A stretch of 34,186 nt of DNA, from contig NZ_BILY01000055.1 of assembly GCF_004000805.1 (NCBI RefSeq), positions 1 to 34,186 on the forward strand. Direction: 5' to 3'. The DNA is from Paenibacillus glycanilyticus NBRC 16618 (GTDB lineage: Bacteria; Bacillota; Bacilli; Paenibacillales; Paenibacillaceae). This document shows, piece by piece, positions 23,561 to 31,880 of this stretch. The notes beneath the pieces are model-generated. The model saw only the letters and a list, made by a program, of their open reading frames with translations, did no database searches and was not told the origin of the DNA. Within the stretch, counting starts at the first letter, position 1. Every line of letters begins with the position of its first letter. Position numbers and translations under genes: made by a program.

Positions 23561-25084
23561 CTATATGGCAAAAGAAGCATTTGGCCGGATCCCCGCCATC
23601 AACTGGCCGATGCGATCCCTATCCGCGCTTTCTCTATCCATCGTGCCTAGCAGCTCTCCCTTGTACAGCACCGCAATGCGGTCCGACAGCGCCATCACTT
23701 CCTCCAGCTCCGTCGAGATAAGCAGAATGGAGCAGCCCTGCTCACTAGCTTCAAGCAGCCGCTTGTGGACATATTCCGCCGCCCCGACATCCATTCCGCG
23801 CGTAGGCTGCATCGCGACGATAACCTTCGGATTCAGCATCAGCTCACGGGCCAGAATCACCTTCTGCTGATTGCCTCCGGACAGCCTGCCGACCGGAACC
23901 GAGGCGCCTGAGGTCTTAATCGCGAAGCTCTTGATCTGCTCATCCGCGCATTCCCGCATCCTCCTTCTGCTGATGATGCCGCCCTTGCTGAATCTGCGCT
24001 TCCGATATTCCTTGGCGATCAGATTCTCCTCCACGCTCATCTGAAGCATAAGCCCTTCCTTATGCCGGTCCTCGGGGATATAAGCGACCCCCTTCTCCTT
24101 CATGCTTCGAGGCTGCTGGCGCTGCAGCGCCTCTCCATCCAGCTCGATGATTCCCGCATCCTTGGAACGAAGTCCGAACAGCACCTCGCTCAGCTCGCGC
24201 TGCCCGTTGCCGTCTACGCCGGCTATGCCAAGAATCTCTCCCTCCCGGATGCGAAAAGAAATATCCTTAAGGACCGGTACGCCGCTTTCGCTGGCGTGGA
24301 GCCCCGTCACCTTCAGACGGTTCGTCTGACTCACGATGCCTGCCTTCCGGACCGGAGCGGCAACATCGCGACCGACCATCATGCGTGCGAGATCGGCCGG
24401 CGTTATGCCGTCAAGACTATGCGTGCCGATTAACCTGCCAAGCCGGAGCACGGTTACGCGATCGCAAATCTCCCGAATCTCCTGAAGCTTGTGGCTGATG
24501 AAAATAATCGTCTTCCCCTGCTCCTTAAGCGTCCGCAGCACCCGGAACAAATCCTTCACCTCCGAAGGTGTCAGCACCGCCGTCGGCTCATCCAGAATAA
24601 TAAACTCGGCGCCACGGAACAGCGTCTTGATGATTTCCACGCGCTGCTGCTGACCGACCGACAGGTCGCTAACCTTCGCTTCCGGCCGAACATCCAGACC
24701 AAAGCGGTCCGACAGCTCCCGAATCTCCGCGCAAGCCTTCTTAAAGCGAAAGAACGGGCTGCGATCCTGCTTCAATCCAAGCAGCACGTTTTCCGCGACC
24801 GTCAGCGCCGGAATGAGCATAAAATGCTGATGCACCATCCCAATCCCCGCGCTGCCCGCCTCACGGGGCGATCCAAACCGAACCGGCTTGCCCTTGTACA
24901 GAATCTCGCCTTCGTCGGGCTCCAGCATGCCCGAGAGCATGTTCATAAGCGTGCTTTTGCCGGCACCGTTCTCGCCGAGAAGAGCATGAATCTCACCCTG
25001 CCGAATGGCGAGATTCAACCGGTCATTCGCCACAAAGGAACCAAAGCGCTTCACTAAACCTCGGATTTCCAAAATCGGCTCCAT
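23561..25084 (-). CDS. ABC transporter ATPase with two nucleotide-binding domains (NupO-like)
   Basis: A 507-residue fused ATPase of the ribose/nucleoside class. The first domain has Walker A GENGAGKS (about 37-44), signature LSVGQQQRVEI and Walker B IILDEPT. The second has the degenerate Walker A GVDGNGQREL common in this class, signature LSGGNQQKVIL and MQPTRGMDV where DEPTRGLDV is usual; the loss of the acidic pair suggests that the second site is catalytically weak. GGAGGG lies six bases before the start. It drives import together with the two permeases. Confidence 0.94.
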   Translation of the reverse strand: MEPILEIRGLVKRFGSFVANDRLNLAIRQGEIHALLGENGAGKSTLMNMLSGMLEPDEGEILYKGKPVRFGSPREAGSAGIGMVHQHFMLIPALTVAENVLLGLKQDRSPFFRFKKACAEIRELSDRFGLDVRPEAKVSDLSVGQQQRVEIIKTLFRGAEFIILDEPTAVLTPSEVKDLFRVLRTLKEQGKTIIFISHKLQEIREICDRVTVLRLGRLIGTHSLDGITPADLARMMVGRDVAAPVRKAGIVSQTNRLKVTGLHASESGVPVLKDISFRIREGEILGIAGVDGNGQRELSEVLFGLRSKDAGIIELDGEALQRQQPRSMKEKGVAYIPEDRHKEGLMLQMSVEENLIAKEYRKRRFSKGGIISRRRMRECADEQIKSFAIKTSGASVPVGRLSGGNQQKVILARELMLNPKVIVAMQPTRGMDVGAAEYVHKRLLEASEQGCSILLISTELEEVMALSDRIAVLYKGELLGTMDRESADRDRIGQLMAGIRPNASFAI

Positions 25085-25095
25085 AAGCTTCCCTC

Positions 25096-26034
25096 CTAAC
25101 CGTTCCGGTCTGCGAGACTTTTATAAGCAGCGGCCGTCGCGGCAGGCTGCTTGCTCTTGCCCGAGAACCAAGCGAGCGCCACCATCGTCAGCAGATAAGG
25201 AAACATCAGCATGAACTGGTACGGAATCTTAATTCCGAACGATTGGAACCGTAACTGCAGGGCATCCGCCCCGCCAAACAAGAGAGAAGCCCCCATCGTG
25301 CCAAGCGGCGTCCATTTGCCAAAAATAACCGCCGACAAGGCAATAAAACCACGGCCTGCCACCATGTTCTCCGTAAATTGATTCAGAATGCCAAGCGATA
25401 ACGAGCACCCGGCTACGCCAGCCAGCATCCCGCCAATCAGGCAGCAAATATACCAGATGCGGTGAACGCGTACGCCAAGCGTATCGGCGGCCAGCGGATT
25501 CTCCCCTACCGCCCTAACCCGGAGCCCCCAATTCGTCTTGTAGAAAACAAACGCGGCAGCCGGCACCAGCAGGTAAGAAGCGTACGCAAGCACATTCTGA
25601 TCAAACAACGCTTCCCCGACATACGGAATGTCGCTCAGCAGCGGAATCCGCAGGCTGGGAATCCCGTTCACCCGCACCGCCTCCTGCCCCATGCCAAGCA
25701 GGCTCCGGCCAAATACCGTTGTTATGCCTAAACCGAATAAATTAAGCGCCGTCCCGATCACAACTTGATCCGCCCCTGTCGTAATCACGAGAAAACCGAA
25801 CAGCAGTCCGACAAGACCAGTAACGACAACGGCAAACCCTACGCCTGCTGCCGCACTGCCGAAATAATACGCGCCAACGACACCGGACAATGCGCCAATC
25901 AGAACCATGCCCTCCATTCCGATGTTCAGAATCCCGCTCCTCGACATGAACAGAATGCCAAGCGCGGCGAGCAGCAGCGGAACCGACAGGCGAATGGCGG
26001 AAGCCAAATAGCTGACAATCACTTCCTCGCTCAT
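25096..26034 (-). CDS. ABC transporter permease (NupQ-like)
   Basis: A 312-residue protein of the BPD_transp_2 family with about nine or ten membrane segments. GILNIGMEGMVLIGAL and the loop GLRVRAVGENPLAADTLGV (the ATPase-coupling region) are diagnostic of nucleoside- and ribose-type permeases. I place the start at ATG 26034, with GGGAGG upstream; it overlaps the previous permease stop as ATGA, a translational coupling. The longer frame to 26184 lies inside the upstream gene. Confidence 0.93.
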   Translation of the reverse strand: MSEEVIVSYLASAIRLSVPLLLAALGILFMSRSGILNIGMEGMVLIGALSGVVGAYYFGSAAAGVGFAVVVTGLVGLLFGFLVITTGADQVVIGTALNLFGLGITTVFGRSLLGMGQEAVRVNGIPSLRIPLLSDIPYVGEALFDQNVLAYASYLLVPAAAFVFYKTNWGLRVRAVGENPLAADTLGVRVHRIWYICCLIGGMLAGVAGCSLSLGILNQFTENMVAGRGFIALSAVIFGKWTPLGTMGASLLFGGADALQLRFQSFGIKIPYQFMLMFPYLLTMVALAWFSGKSKQPAATAAAYKSLADRNG

Positions 26035-27203
26035 CTTGATCCCTCCCCTTTGTTCACGTTGAGAGCCGTCTCCCGCGCCGCTTGCACGGCCCTCAACTCT
26101 TCCGGACGGCTGTCGCCGCCGAATCGGGCCGCAAGCGAAGCGATCAGCCGCCGCTTCCATCCGCCGAACCAGTACCGGTTGCATACAACCAGCACAATGA
26201 TCGTGGCCTGAATAACGTATACAAGCGAGGTCGAGGTACCCGTCATCCGCTGCATCGCATTGGCCCCGCTCCGCAATCCGCCAAACAGAATAGCCGAGCC
26301 GATATTGCCAAGCGGATGCGCCCCGCCGACCAGCGCGACAGCGATGCCGTCATAGCCGTAGCCGGGCGAAAAGTTCTGGAAGAGACGGTTCTGCACGCCG
26401 GCTATTTCCACGTAACCCCCGATTCCGGCAATTGCTCCGCTGACCATCATGACGAGCAGCATATTGCGGCTGACCGGAATGCCCATAACCTTCGTCGCCT
26501 GCTTGTTGAAGCCGACTGACCGGATTTCATAGCCCCAGACCGTCCGGTTCAAGACAATATACAGAATGACCGCCAGCGCAACCGCCAGCACAAAGCCGTA
26601 ATGAAGCCTGGAGTCAAACAGCTTCGCAAGCAGCGCCGATTCCGGGAGCCTCGCGGACTGCGGAAGCGTACCGGACGGATCCTTCATCGGACCGGTCACC
26701 ATGTAGCTGACCAAGTAGATTCCCATATAATTGAGCATGATGGTGTTGATAATCTCGCTGGCGCCTTTGAATATTTTGAGCGCCCCGGCAATACCCGCCC
26801 AGACCGCACCTCCAGCCGCACCGGCCGCAATGCAGAGAGGCAGATGCGCAAAGCCCGGAAGACCCGGTACATATAGCGCAGCCATCGTACCGGTCATCGC
26901 TCCGATATAGATCTGCCCTTCGGCACCGATATTGAACAAGCCGCTCCGGTAAGCGAACGTGTAGCATAGACCGGCGAACAAGAGCGGAGTTGCCTTGACC
27001 AGCGTTTCCTTCACGCTGTTCGCATCGCCGGCTGCGCCGTCCCAGATAAGACGGTACGCCTCCAGCGGCGATACGCCCGCCGCCGCCATCACCAACCCCC
27101 CGGCGAGCAGAGCGACAAGCACTGCTCCGGCGTAAAACAGAACCTCGACCACGGCTTTCACCCATCGTTCCGCCTTTTCGTTAACGCTCCTTGCTTCACT
27201 CAT
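26031..27203 (-). CDS. ABC transporter permease (NupP-like)
   Basis: A 390-residue permease of the same family as its downstream neighbour, with about ten membrane segments. GLFNIGAEGQIYIGAMTG is the family signature and YEIRSVGFNKQATKVMGI the coupling loop. The N-terminal hydrophilic stretch (MSEARSVNEKAERW) and the charged C-terminal tail are presumably cytoplasmic. AGGAG lies eight bases before the ATG. It follows the amidohydrolase by 22 bases. Confidence 0.93.
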   Translation of the reverse strand: MSEARSVNEKAERWVKAVVEVLFYAGAVLVALLAGGLVMAAAGVSPLEAYRLIWDGAAGDANSVKETLVKATPLLFAGLCYTFAYRSGLFNIGAEGQIYIGAMTGTMAALYVPGLPGFAHLPLCIAAGAAGGAVWAGIAGALKIFKGASEIINTIMLNYMGIYLVSYMVTGPMKDPSGTLPQSARLPESALLAKLFDSRLHYGFVLAVALAVILYIVLNRTVWGYEIRSVGFNKQATKVMGIPVSRNMLLVMMVSGAIAGIGGYVEIAGVQNRLFQNFSPGYGYDGIAVALVGGAHPLGNIGSAILFGGLRSGANAMQRMTGTSTSLVYVIQATIIVLVVCNRYWFGGWKRRLIASLAARFGGDSRPEELRAVQAARETALNVNKGEGSR

Positions 27204-27225
27204 GAAGACCGCTCCTCCGCCTTCT

Positions 27226-28611
27226 TTATTCCACTACGCTAAATACCGGATAAGCCGTGCCCAGCCTCTGCCTCAGCACATCGACCCTTGCCTGCGCCCT
27301 TCGAATAATTTCTTCTTCGTCCACCAGCGTGCATTTGCCGCGATGAACGACAAGCTGACCGTTCACAAAAACCGAATCCACGTCATTGCCGTTTGCGTTA
27401 TACACAATGGCCGAGCTGACCCGGTGAATGGGCGCGATATGCGCCTTCTGCAGATCAATAATCACGACATCCGCTTTTTTCCCCGGCTCTAGGCTGCCAA
27501 GCTCCCGCTCTCTCCCAACGGCCTTGGCCCCGTTGATTGTCCCCATCTTCAGCACCTGCATAGGCGGCAGCAGCGTTGAATCGAGCTGATCCACCTTATG
27601 CAGGCAGGCCGTGAACTTCAGCACTTCGAGATTATCCTGGCAGTTATTGCTGCCGGGACCGTCCGTCCCCAGGGCCACATTAATGCCTCGCTCCAACATC
27701 TCGGGCACGCGCGCTACGCCGGAAGCGAGATACATATTGGAAACCGGGCAATGAATTACGGTAGCCTCATTCTTCTTCAGTAAATCCAGCTCCTTATCAT
27801 CCAGCCAGACGCCGTGGACGACCTGCGTATGCTTGCCGAGCAGGCCTACCGCTTCTACCAGTTCCAAATTCCGAAGCCCGAAACGTTCCATCGTATTGTC
27901 GATCTGATCCTTCGTTTCCGCGACGTGAAGGTGCGTAATCAGCTTGTTCCGCTCGCTGTACTCGGCCGCCTGCCTCAGGAAGCTCTCCGAGCAGCCGTAT
28001 AAATTAAGCGGGCCAAGCGCAATGGAGATCCGGCCTTCGGCCGTTCCCTGCCAGCGATCAAGCAGAACATCCGTACGGCCGAATATTTGCTCAATCGTTT
28101 CGCTGAGCCTTGGCTCGTAGCTGAGGTCAACGCCCCCCCTGGCCATATGACCGCGAATGCCCGACTCCTGCATGGCCTTCAGGACACCGTCATCATTGCC
28201 GGCATGAGTGTGAACATAGTGGTGGTCCATAATGTAGGTCGCGCCTGACTTCAAATTCTCAATGCAGCCGATCATGGCAGCCAGATAGAAATCCTCTTCC
28301 TCCATGGCTAGAGATGCCGGCCATATGATTTGCCGAAGCCATTGCGCCAGCGGCAAATCATCGGAAACGCCCCTAATAAAGGTCTGGAACAAATGGGTGT
28401 GCCCATTCACCAGTCCGGGAATGACGGCCTTCCCCTGCGCATCCAGCAACATATCCACCTGCCGGAGAAGCTCATCCTTTGAGCCGTCTGCCGGCCACTC
28501 TCCCACCTCCGAAATAAGATCCCCCTCCATGAGAACATAACCATTAGGGATCACCCGCATCTCCTCATTCATCGTGATGACGGTCCCGTTACGAATCAGC
28601 TGCTTTTTCAC
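27226..28611 (-). CDS. Amidohydrolase of the ATZ/TRZ (chlorohydrolase/deaminase) group
   Basis: A 461-residue metal-dependent hydrolase that acts on N-heterocycles, usually deaminating them. The ligands of the single-metal subtype are visible: His71-x-His73 (NGHTHLF), His229 and Glu232 (HLHVAE), His266 (VVHG) and Asp317 (GTDGPGSNN). Related enzymes include guanine, 8-oxoguanine and S-adenosylhomocysteine deaminases, SsnA and atrazine chlorohydrolase; motifs alone cannot separate them. Start GTG 28611 is preceded by GAGGG ten bases upstream; the longer frame to ATG 28668 lacks a ribosome site. It is first in the operon, so its substrate is likely to be what the importer brings in, probably purine-like. 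Confidence 0.88.
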   Translation of the reverse strand: MKKQLIRNGTVITMNEEMRVIPNGYVLMEGDLISEVGEWPADGSKDELLRQVDMLLDAQGKAVIPGLVNGHTHLFQTFIRGVSDDLPLAQWLRQIIWPASLAMEEEDFYLAAMIGCIENLKSGATYIMDHHYVHTHAGNDDGVLKAMQESGIRGHMARGGVDLSYEPRLSETIEQIFGRTDVLLDRWQGTAEGRISIALGPLNLYGCSESFLRQAAEYSERNKLITHLHVAETKDQIDNTMERFGLRNLELVEAVGLLGKHTQVVHGVWLDDKELDLLKKNEATVIHCPVSNMYLASGVARVPEMLERGINVALGTDGPGSNNCQDNLEVLKFTACLHKVDQLDSTLLPPMQVLKMGTINGAKAVGRERELGSLEPGKKADVVIIDLQKAHIAPIHRVSSAIVYNANGNDVDSVFVNGQLVVHRGKCTLVDEEEIIRRAQARVDVLRQRLGTAYPVFSVVE

Positions 28612-28709
28612 ACCGATCACACCCTCATGTAAGTTGATTAACCCGCAATTTGAAGTTTTCGCAACCATTCCGTATGCTTATGGTTTCGTATGTAATGTTT
28701 TATGACATG

Positions 28710-28738
28710 ATTATATGAGCGCCCTAGCAGTGCGTCAA
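28710..28738 (-). promoter_or_regulatory. Sigma-A promoter of the amidohydrolase/ABC/Rieske operon
   Basis: On the minus strand TTGACG (28738-28733), 17-base spacer, TATAAT (28715-28710). The expected transcript start near 28703 gives a leader of about 92 bases; I looked for a purine riboswitch there and see none. Confidence 0.82.
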
Positions 28739-28794
28739 CCACATCGTAACTAAAAAAGGGCTTTTCTGGACTGTTTTGTCATTTCCTATAGACC

Positions 28795-28841
28795 AATTTG
28801 GTTACTAATGTTATATTAACTGACATAAAAACAACCAAATT
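28795..28841. promoter_or_regulatory. Inverted repeat in the Lrp/operon divergent region
   Basis: AATTTGGTT (28795-28803) and AACCAAATT (28833-28841) are perfect inverted 9-mers whose centres are 38 bp apart. They lie in the 302-base gap between the divergent operon and regulator, in AT-rich sequence. Lrp/AsnC proteins often bind several spaced sites, so this is a candidate for the adjacent regulator. Confidence 0.45.
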
Positions 28842-28913
28842 CGAAACCAATACCTAACATTCATCTCGCACAAAGTAGCTTAACGTGAAATTTTATCGAA
28901 GAGGAGTGGCCTC

Positions 28914-29372
28914 ATGCATTTACTGCACTTGGATGACACAGATCAGGAAATTATCCGCCTGCTGCACGATAACGGACGGATGTCGTACGCTAAGATCGGC
29001 GAGCTTCTCAATTTATCCAGAGTCGCGATCCAGAAGCGCGTGGATGCGATGGTGAATAACGGGATTATCGAGAACTTCACCGTACGGTTAAACACAACCA
29101 AGCTCGGCAAATCCATTTCCGCTTTTTTCGAAGTTGAGGTTGAGCCTCGATTCGTAGAGCAAGCCGGGGCGCTGTTATCGGAGGAACCGGAAGTGATCAG
29201 CATCTATCAAATGACGGGACCAAGCTCGCTGCATATGCATGCGCTGCTGAAGGACGAGGAAGCGCTGGAGCACTTTTTGTTCAAAAAAATCTATGTGCTT
29301 GAAGGGATCGTAAACGTCAACACCCATATGGTTATCAAACGCTTTAAGCAGGGTACGGGGCTTGAGCTGTAG
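28914..29372 (+). CDS. Lrp/AsnC-family transcriptional regulator
   Basis: A 152-residue regulator. Residues about 6-58 form the winged helix (LDDTDQEIIRLLHDNGR, then SYAKIGELLNLSRVAIQKRV). Residues 65-150 form the ligand-binding RAM/AsnC domain, with the loop IYQMTGPSSLHMHALLKD. GAGGAG lies seven bases before the ATG. It is transcribed away from the amidohydrolase operon and is the likely activator or repressor. Family members usually sense amino acids, but some in catabolic clusters sense the pathway substrate. Confidence 0.9.
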   Translation: MHLLHLDDTDQEIIRLLHDNGRMSYAKIGELLNLSRVAIQKRVDAMVNNGIIENFTVRLNTTKLGKSISAFFEVEVEPRFVEQAGALLSEEPEVISIYQMTGPSSLHMHALLKDEEALEHFLFKKIYVLEGIVNVNTHMVIKRFKQGTGLEL

Positions 29373-29382
29373 GCAGCAAAAA

Positions 29383-29413
29383 AAAGCCTCGATCCCGACG
29401 GGACCGAGGCTTT
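29383..29413. terminator. Terminator between convergent lrp-like and kimA genes
   Basis: AAAGCCTCG (29383-29391) and CGAGGCTTT (29405-29413), with an inner CCC/GGG pair. On the minus strand eight T follow directly, a strong kimA terminator. On the plus strand the T-run is delayed (GGGCTATTTTTTC), so it may work less well in that direction. Confidence 0.9.
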
Positions 29414-29416
29414 GGG

Positions 29417-31243
29417 CTATTTTTTCAAATGGTAAGGCACGGTGGTGATGATAACATCCTTGCGGTAAAGAAGCTGGGCACGGAGCATTAGGCTCGTTTG
29501 GTTATGCAAAATGTTGTGCCAGCCCTTCTTCGGAATAAACTGCGGAATAATGACGGTTACCTGGTAATTGTTCTCGCTCGCCTTGCGCTGTACCGTATCG
29601 ATAAACTTGAACAGCGGATTCGAGATCGAGCGGTAAGGCGAGTGCAGAGTTACGAGCCGGACATCCGGCTGGAATCTCTCCCACTTCTCTTCGAAGATGG
29701 CTTCATCCTCTTTTTCAAAAGGAACGTACACGGCAATGATCTGTTCAGGCTTCAGCGACTTGGCATATAAAATCGAATGCTCGACAACATGCGTAATCCC
29801 CGATACCGGCAAAATCATCACGTTGCCCTCAATCGGCATCACGGGCTCGCAGGTCGCGAGGCGAAGCTGCTCGCCAACCGCTTCATAGTGCTTCTTGATC
29901 CGGTGGAACACGAAAATAATAAGCGGCAGGAAAATCAGAATCGACCATACTTGCTCGAACTTTGTTAGGAAGAACATCATCGTTACGATAAAGCTGATCA
30001 AGGCCCCAATCGAGTTAATGATGAACTTGCCAATCCAGCCCTTCGGCCTTTGGCGGAACCATTTGACCAGCATCCCCGTCTGCGACAGCGTAAACGGTAT
30101 AAATACGCCAACCGCATACAACGGAATGAGATGCTCAGTCTTGCCCTGAAACGCAATGATCAGGATGATGGACAGAATCCCCAAGCTGATAATGCCGTTC
30201 GAGTAACCGAGACGGTCGCCGCGAGCCGTAAACATTCTTGGAATAAACTTATCCTTCGCCAGGTTAACGGCCAGCAGCGGGAAAGCCGAATAGCCGGTGT
30301 TTGCTGCCAGGATCAAGATAAGAGCCGTAGTACCCTGGATAAAATAATACATCGTATGGCGTCCGAATATCCCTTCGGCGATCTGCGACACAACCGTTAC
30401 TTCTTCTTTCGGCGCTATACCGTAGTAATACGCCAGGAAGACGATACCCGAGAATAGGATCGAGAGCAGGCCGCCCATCGCTAATAACGTCTTGGCCGCA
30501 TTGTTAGGCGCAGGATCCTTGAAGTTCGGGATCGCGTTCGAGATGGCCTCAACCCCGGTCAAAGCCGAGCTGCCGGATGCAAACGCACGAAGCAGCAGGA
30601 ACAGGCTGATACCCGCAACCGGCGTTCCTAACGAGGTGTGAAGCGTAGGCGATACGTCGCCTGTGGCGATTTTGTACAAGCCTACAATGACCATGACAAC
30701 AATCGCAAGCACAAATAAGTAAACGGGATAAGCAAGGATAGACGCCGATTCCGTCACGCCCCGCAGGTTTAAGATCGTAATAAAAAGGACAAACACGATA
30801 GAGATTAGTACCGAATGCTCGTGCAGGCTTGGAAAAGCGGACGTGATCGCGTCCGTACCCGCCGACACGCTTACCGCCACGGTCAATATATAATCGACCA
30901 GCAGGGCGCCGCCGGATATGAGGCCGGGGAATACCCCGAGATTTTCCTTCGATACGACATAAGCTCCCCCGCCATGCGGGTAGGCAAATATAATTTGCCG
31001 GTAAGACAGGATAAGTGCCGTTAATAAGACCAGCACCCCGACACCAATCGGAATCGAATACCAAAACGCCGCTGCGCTAACGGTCATCAAGACGAGCAAA
31101 ATCTGCTCTGGCCCGTATGCAACGGATGATAAGGCATCCGAGGACAGGATCGCAAGCGCCTTCGTTTTAATGAGCTTCTGTTCCCCTAATTCCGTGGACT
31201 TGAGGGGACGCCCGATCAGTAATCTTTTGATAAGAGTAAACAC
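29417..31243 (-). CDS. kimA: High-affinity potassium transporter KimA (YdaO)
   Basis: A 608-residue protein, the usual KimA length. The N-terminus, MFTLIKRLLIGRPLKS followed by ELGEQKL and LAILSSDALSSVAYG, is what I recall of B. subtilis KimA. About 12 membrane segments of the APC/KUP fold follow, with GGGAYVVSKENLG and VDYILTVAVSVSAGTDAI conserved. From about residue 455 a cytoplasmic universal-stress-like domain binds c-di-AMP in the known homologue. I place the start at GTG 31243, with GGCGGTGA five bases upstream; this reproduces the family N-terminus, unlike TTG 31258. It imports K+ by proton symport and is shut off by c-di-AMP through both protein and riboswitch. Confidence 0.94.
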   Translation of the reverse strand: MFTLIKRLLIGRPLKSTELGEQKLIKTKALAILSSDALSSVAYGPEQILLVLMTVSAAAFWYSIPIGVGVLVLLTALILSYRQIIFAYPHGGGAYVVSKENLGVFPGLISGGALLVDYILTVAVSVSAGTDAITSAFPSLHEHSVLISIVFVLFITILNLRGVTESASILAYPVYLFVLAIVVMVIVGLYKIATGDVSPTLHTSLGTPVAGISLFLLLRAFASGSSALTGVEAISNAIPNFKDPAPNNAAKTLLAMGGLLSILFSGIVFLAYYYGIAPKEEVTVVSQIAEGIFGRHTMYYFIQGTTALILILAANTGYSAFPLLAVNLAKDKFIPRMFTARGDRLGYSNGIISLGILSIILIIAFQGKTEHLIPLYAVGVFIPFTLSQTGMLVKWFRQRPKGWIGKFIINSIGALISFIVTMMFFLTKFEQVWSILIFLPLIIFVFHRIKKHYEAVGEQLRLATCEPVMPIEGNVMILPVSGITHVVEHSILYAKSLKPEQIIAVYVPFEKEDEAIFEEKWERFQPDVRLVTLHSPYRSISNPLFKFIDTVQRKASENNYQVTVIIPQFIPKKGWHNILHNQTSLMLRAQLLYRKDVIITTVPYHLKK

Positions 31244-31349
31244 ACAGGTCACCGCCAACGTTGAAGTTAAACATCTAATACCTGGATACTTGGTTACTCA
31301 AACACTTATCAGTGCTAATGTAACCACTTTTGCTTTTTTCTACGCATAG

Positions 31350-31380
31350 AAAAAAGACCGCAGAGTATCCTCCCGCGGCC
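31350..31380 (-). terminator. Riboswitch terminator upstream of kimA
   Basis: On the minus strand GGCCGCGGGA (31380-31371) and CTCTGCGGTC (31365-31356) pair with some G-U pairs around a 5-base loop, followed by TTTTTTC. It lies between the aptamer and kimA, as expected of a transcription-terminating expression platform turned on by c-di-AMP. Confidence 0.85.
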
Positions 31381-31394
31381 CGTAAAAATAACCG

Positions 31395-31592
31395 AAGTTC
31401 ACCCTCTCTATCAACGCTTACAAGGTTAGCTGACGGATTCGGGCGTCTAGAGTCGCCCTACAGCCTGCTGCCGCAACATTGCGGCCGGCATGCCGATTCA
31501 CCCCGGCGACAAGCATGCACTTTCCTGCCTATCGCAATTGGTTCCCCTGCTCTCCGTTTCTAACGGAAACTCAGCGAATACGAACATATGAA
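31395..31592 (-). ncRNA. c-di-AMP riboswitch (ydaO/yuaA leader)
   Basis: Conserved ydaO blocks are visible on the minus strand in order: GGGGAACCAATTG (near 31556-31544), CCGGGGTGAATCGGC (near 31507-31493), CCGAATCCGTCAGCTAACC (near 31444-31426), then GTAAGCGTTGATAGAGAGGG. These match the ydaO consensus as I know it; ends are approximate. The class senses c-di-AMP and usually turns off potassium uptake and osmolyte genes. Here it precedes kimA, its classical target. Confidence 0.93.
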
Positions 31593-31606
31593 GTTTTGCA
31601 GATTTG

Positions 31607-31636
31607 ATCATAGACCCGTTCCCCCATTTCTGTAAA
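31607..31636 (-). promoter_or_regulatory. Promoter of the kimA riboswitch transcript
   Basis: On the minus strand TTTACA (31636-31631), 18-base spacer, TATGAT (31612-31607). The transcript would start near 31600, just ahead of the aptamer. Confidence 0.65.
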
Positions 31637-31833
31637 CTGCGATATAAACGCGAAAAGGGGCAGATTAGTCCATTTTCCATTCATGAATGCGGATACATAT
31701 TAGGTTCACTCTCGGAATGTCGGAAATAAACCGCCATGCTTTCTTTTACCGTGAAATCGGCAGATAATCCCTGATATAGCAGTGGAGATTGGCTATTACC
31801 TGACGGGCATGCTCTATTAAAGTCGCTGTAAGC
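31637..31833. other. Gene-free stretch between the kimA promoter and the GH3 terminator
   Basis: I see no open frame with a ribosome site, no tRNA and no repeat here. It contains AT-rich sequence upstream of the kimA promoter. Confidence 0.6.
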
Positions 31834-31871
31834 AAAAAAAGCGCGAACCTGCCTGTGGCCGGCCCGCGCTT
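31834..31871 (-). terminator. Rho-independent terminator after the beta-glucosidase
   Basis: AAGCGCG (31839-31845) and CGCGCTT (31865-31871) pair, with a further GC-rich inner stem. Seven T follow on the minus strand. It lies 10 bases after the stop codon. Confidence 0.9.
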
Positions 31872-31880
31872 TTTTTGTTT

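Noticed and set aside
28612..28703. Purine riboswitch in the amidohydrolase leader
   Set aside because: The conserved purine-aptamer core and paired arms are not visible; the leader is only about 92 bases of AT-rich sequence.
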